From positions 13,684 through 24,135 of the forward strand of contig MU603929.1 in assembly GCA_025201845.1 (NCBI GenBank): a stretch of DNA of 10,452 bases, given 5' to 3'. Under the pieces are notes generated by a model. The model was given only the letters and a program-made list of their open reading frames with translations, ran no database searches and was not told the origin of the DNA. The stretch comes from Martensiomyces pterosporus (taxonomy: Eukaryota > Kickxellomycota > Kickxellomycetes > Kickxellales > Kickxellaceae). The translations under genes were made by a program, and so were the position numbers. Below, in pieces: positions 8,081-10,452 of the stretch. Position 1 is the first letter of the stretch. Each line of letters opens with the position of its first letter.

Positions 8081-8524
8081 ATGGGAAAGTCTATTCGCTC
8101 AAAGTCAAAGATCAGAAACCGCAACGCGCTTCGCGAGAGGGTGTTTGGACCGCACGAGGCAGAGCGCATAAAGAGGCTGGCAGAGAAGCAGCGGGTAACT
8201 AGCGGAACCACCGAGGCACTGATGGAGGATGCCGATGAGGCCAAGAGTGCTGCAGCACCCAAGACCAGCACAGCTTCCACTGTCGCCAACAAGACCAACA
8301 ACACACAGGCCAATGCAGCAAGGAGCAGCGCCAGGAGCAATGGCAATGAGCCAGAGAGCATGGAGATTGCCACAGAGGGCTCTGATGTGCTGAGGAAGAC
8401 CAAAAAGGCGAACAAGTACGGCAAGACCAGCAAGACCAAGCGCGTCACTGTTCGGAACAAGAAGGGCCGTGTCATGTCCAAGAACGTCGTAAAGTGGGCC
8501 AAGCAGAAGCGGTTCAAGGCGTAG
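8081..8524 (+). CDS. DUF2423 nucleolar protein (YBL028C/LLPH-like)
   Basis: A 147-residue, lysine-rich protein. The N-terminus 'MGKSIRSKSKIRNRNALR' followed by 'VFGPHEAERIKRLAEK' (21-36) is the signature of the fungal DUF2423 family, which includes yeast YBL028C and is related to animal LLPH. A low-complexity Ala/Ser/Thr/Asn linker (about 50-90) contains acidic patches. The C-terminus (104-147) is strongly basic ('KKANKYGKTSKTKR', 'KWAKQKRFKA') and should target the nucleus or nucleolus and bind RNA. The family is associated with ribosome biogenesis, but its mechanism is unclear. The frame stays open upstream to an ATG at 7769, yet that extension lacks conservation and crosses the predicted intron. 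The chosen start has the family sequence and a strong context (gccATGG). Its divergent neighbour is IMP3, and the cullin follows 266 bp downstream on the same strand. Confidence 0.88.
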   Translation: MGKSIRSKSKIRNRNALRERVFGPHEAERIKRLAEKQRVTSGTTEALMEDADEAKSAAAPKTSTASTVANKTNNTQANAARSSARSNGNEPESMEIATEGSDVLRKTKKANKYGKTSKTKRVTVRNKKGRVMSKNVVKWAKQKRFKA

Positions 8525-8790
8525 ATTAAGCTATTAATGCGGGGTGCGATCAGTGCTCGCTCTCTTTGTGAGGGAAATCAGCAGTGCCCTTTCTCGTGCA
8601 TGCAGCAACAATGCGGCTGCAGCTGGGTTTTGACAACCCCTCCTCCTTTGCACAAAAGCGGCCATACACGGTGCCAAAGGCGCAGGTGCTAAGGCGCGCA
8701 TTCGCACACCCCTCTCTTGCTTTTCTCCTCATCCTCTTCTATTTGCAATATACACTACATACTACGTTATAAGCACCTTTTGCTCCAGCC

Positions 8791-10452
8791 ATGGCACAGG
8801 CAGAATCGCCGCCCAGCCCAAACACCCAAGAGTTCTGGGAATACCTGAAGGGCAACCTAGACGTCATCATGAACGAAAGCACCTCTGGCCTTACCTACCG
8901 AGACTATGCCTTCATGAACTCGTCGATATCTAACTGCCTCAGTGGCGGCGGCCAGGGTGCAGGCGGCCATGACAGCAAAGATGGCTCGAGCATAATGTCC
9001 TCATACTTCATCGGCATGAAGCTGTTCAACTGGATTACGACCTACATGGCAGAGCACTTCCAAGGATTTGTGCTGCAGGTCAGGAACACGGAGGGCGAGG
9101 ACCTGGTTCGCCGCTATTGCAAGAAATGGAAAGACTATGAGTTTGCGTCAAGGGTGGTCGACAGAATATTCAAGCCTCTGAATGACAACTGGATAACGCC
9201 GATGAGGTCGGGCAGGAGCCACAATGTTCACCCGATAAGGACAACCATGTACCAGATATGGTTCCAGCGCCTGTTTTTGCCGCTCTATCCACGCCTTTCC
9301 GAAGCCATCGTTGCCCTGGTCAACAAGGAACGCAGCGGCGGTGTTGTCGACAGCATGCTGATTGAGGACGTTTACGCCTCGTTTATCAGCCTTAACCCCG
9401 AGGGGACACAGGGGATCCGCTCGAACTTTAGGCGGGACTTGGGCGCCTACACAAGGTACTACGAGCGCCCCTATATTTTCTCCGCTATCAGATGCCTTGT
9501 AGAGAAGACCAGCCCCTACCGCAATGAGGGCACAACAATCGAGTATATCAGACAGGTGCTTCAGGGGATAGAGGAAGAAGAGCTTCGTGGCGAGCGGCAC
9601 CTGCATCGAGACTCGGTGGAGCCCTTGAGGAACATGCTCAACCAGTTCCTCGTCAACAGCGTGGCCAACCCTATTCGGCAGACATCGAGAGAAGTGTTGA
9701 GGATGCGTAACCAGGATGCGTTGATGAGCTCGTTTAGGCTGGTCTCTCGCGTGGATGACGACGTTATTGCGAGGTCGTTCGAGTCTGTGTACAATGAGGC
9801 GTTTGAAAAGCGTGACTTTGACAGCCTCAGGGTTATATACAGGTTTCTCTCGCGTGTCGACGACGAGATTGGCTTGGAGCCATTGCGCAAGCAATTCCAG
9901 CGGCACGTCAACCAGTACATGATCGAACATTGCCCCGCTGTGCCCAAGGACGTGGCTGAGGGAAAGCAGCTAGTCACACCGGCATATACGAGAGAGTTTG
10001 TCGAGTGGCTAATTCGGTCGCTTGTCGAGCATGAGACGATGATCAAGGACCCCCTTGGCAACGATCTGAAATTCATGGCTGCATTCAAGGATGCATTCTC
10101 CAAGATTGTCAGCTCAAAGGAGCTTCACGGAATGACGCTTGACACAACACCGAGGTTGCTGGCGGACTACTGCGATTCGCTCCTAAAGTCCAACAGTGAG
10201 TTCGTCAAGCAGGCGGAGAAGGTGAATGCCGACCCAGAGACAGCTCTGACCGACAAGGCCAAGCAGGTGCTGAGGGTTTATGAGTGCAACGGGGATAAGG
10301 ACATCTTTGCCAAGTTCTACGAGCGCCATTTGGCACGCCGCCTGATCAACGAGCAGAGCTTTTCGCGAGAGCTAGAAACCACGGTGTCGGGGATGATTAG
10401 GAGCGTCACTGGCGGTGACTTGTTAACCAACAACACCAAGGAGATGCTGAAT
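8791..10452 (+). CDS. CUL1: Cullin, CUL1-like SCF scaffold (3' end beyond window)
   Basis: An open frame of 554 codons from 8791 to the window edge, with no stop and no intron. Cullins scaffold RING ubiquitin ligases; CUL1 joins Skp1/F-box receptors at its N-terminus to RBX1 and E2 at its C-terminus. The pattern is CUL1-type: 'FWEYLKGNLDVI' at the start, 'YFIGMKLFNWITTYM' (72-86), 'CKKWKDYEFASRVVDRIF' (110-127), 'RYYERPYIFS' (224-233), 'LADYCDSLLKS' (457-467), and the cullin hallmark 'DKDIFAKFYERHLARRLI' (502-519). CUL1 proteins have about 770 residues, so the RBX1-binding cullin-homology part and the neddylation lysine lie beyond the window. The Skp1-facing segment 'YRDYAFMNSSISNCL' (36-50) departs from the animal CUL1 'YMELYTHVYNYC' pattern. 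The start has a strong context (gccATGG) after a CT-rich leader. A CUL1 paralog is the main alternative. Confidence 0.9.
   Translation, partial: MAQAESPPSPNTQEFWEYLKGNLDVIMNESTSGLTYRDYAFMNSSISNCLSGGGQGAGGHDSKDGSSIMSSYFIGMKLFNWITTYMAEHFQGFVLQVRNTEGEDLVRRYCKKWKDYEFASRVVDRIFKPLNDNWITPMRSGRSHNVHPIRTTMYQIWFQRLFLPLYPRLSEAIVALVNKERSGGVVDSMLIEDVYASFISLNPEGTQGIRSNFRRDLGAYTRYYERPYIFSAIRCLVEKTSPYRNEGTTIEYIRQVLQGIEEEELRGERHLHRDSVEPLRNMLNQFLVNSVANPIRQTSREVLRMRNQDALMSSFRLVSRVDDDVIARSFESVYNEAFEKRDFDSLRVIYRFLSRVDDEIGLEPLRKQFQRHVNQYMIEHCPAVPKDVAEGKQLVTPAYTREFVEWLIRSLVEHETMIKDPLGNDLKFMAAFKDAFSKIVSSKELHGMTLDTTPRLLADYCDSLLKSNSEFVKQAEKVNADPETALTDKAKQVLRVYECNGDKDIFAKFYERHLARRLINEQSFSRELETTVSGMIRSVTGGDLLTNNTKEMLN

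Noticed and set aside
8068..8517. 149-codon antisense frame opposite the DUF2423 gene with a hydrophobic translation
   Set aside because: The Leu/Phe-rich translation is the complement of lysine codons in the real gene, not a membrane protein.
9148..10103. Long antisense frames of 260 and 180 codons under the cullin
   Set aside because: They mirror the conserved cullin coding frame and show no domain of their own.

Overview
The window looks like nuclear DNA of a fungus. Every protein I recognise is eukaryotic: the U3 snoRNP protein IMP3, a DUF2423 nucleolar protein and a CUL1-type cullin. Genes are compact, with coding sequences uninterrupted by introns, short intergenic spaces, CT-rich tracts before start codons and a purine at -3. 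Two neighbouring F-box-like/leucine-rich proteins and a fungal BAHD-type acyltransferase suggest an early-diverging lineage such as Kickxellomycotina (Coemansia-like). That placement is inference from gene-family flavour, not from a search.

Layout. Positions 1-603 hold a decayed reverse-transcriptase fragment of a Ty3/Gypsy-like retrotransposon. After about 500 bp of non-coding DNA comes a complete BAHD-type acyltransferase (1109-2581, +). A 620-bp convergent intergenic region follows, with a heptamer repeat and opposing AATAAA signals. Next are two paralogous F-box-like genes in tandem on the minus strand (3205-4866 and 5074-6714); the first is clearly more AT-rich than the second. IMP3 (7195-7743, -) and a DUF2423/YBL028C-like gene (8081-8524, +) diverge from a 337-bp shared promoter region, which also holds a good candidate 5'-UTR intron. 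A CUL1-like cullin begins at 8791 (+) and runs off the end of the window.

Functional links. IMP3 and the DUF2423 protein both belong to nucleolar ribosome production, so their divergent pairing suggests co-expression. F-box proteins are substrate receptors of Skp1-Cul1-F-box ubiquitin ligases, so the two F-box-like genes and the cullin could act in the same machinery. They do not form an operon, and no direct partnership can be shown from this sequence.

I did not find a convincing new biological system. The observations most worth checking are the 5'-UTR intron whose donor overlaps an AUG-UAA start-stop, the compositional contrast between the tandem F-box paralogs, and the diverged Skp1-facing helix of the cullin.
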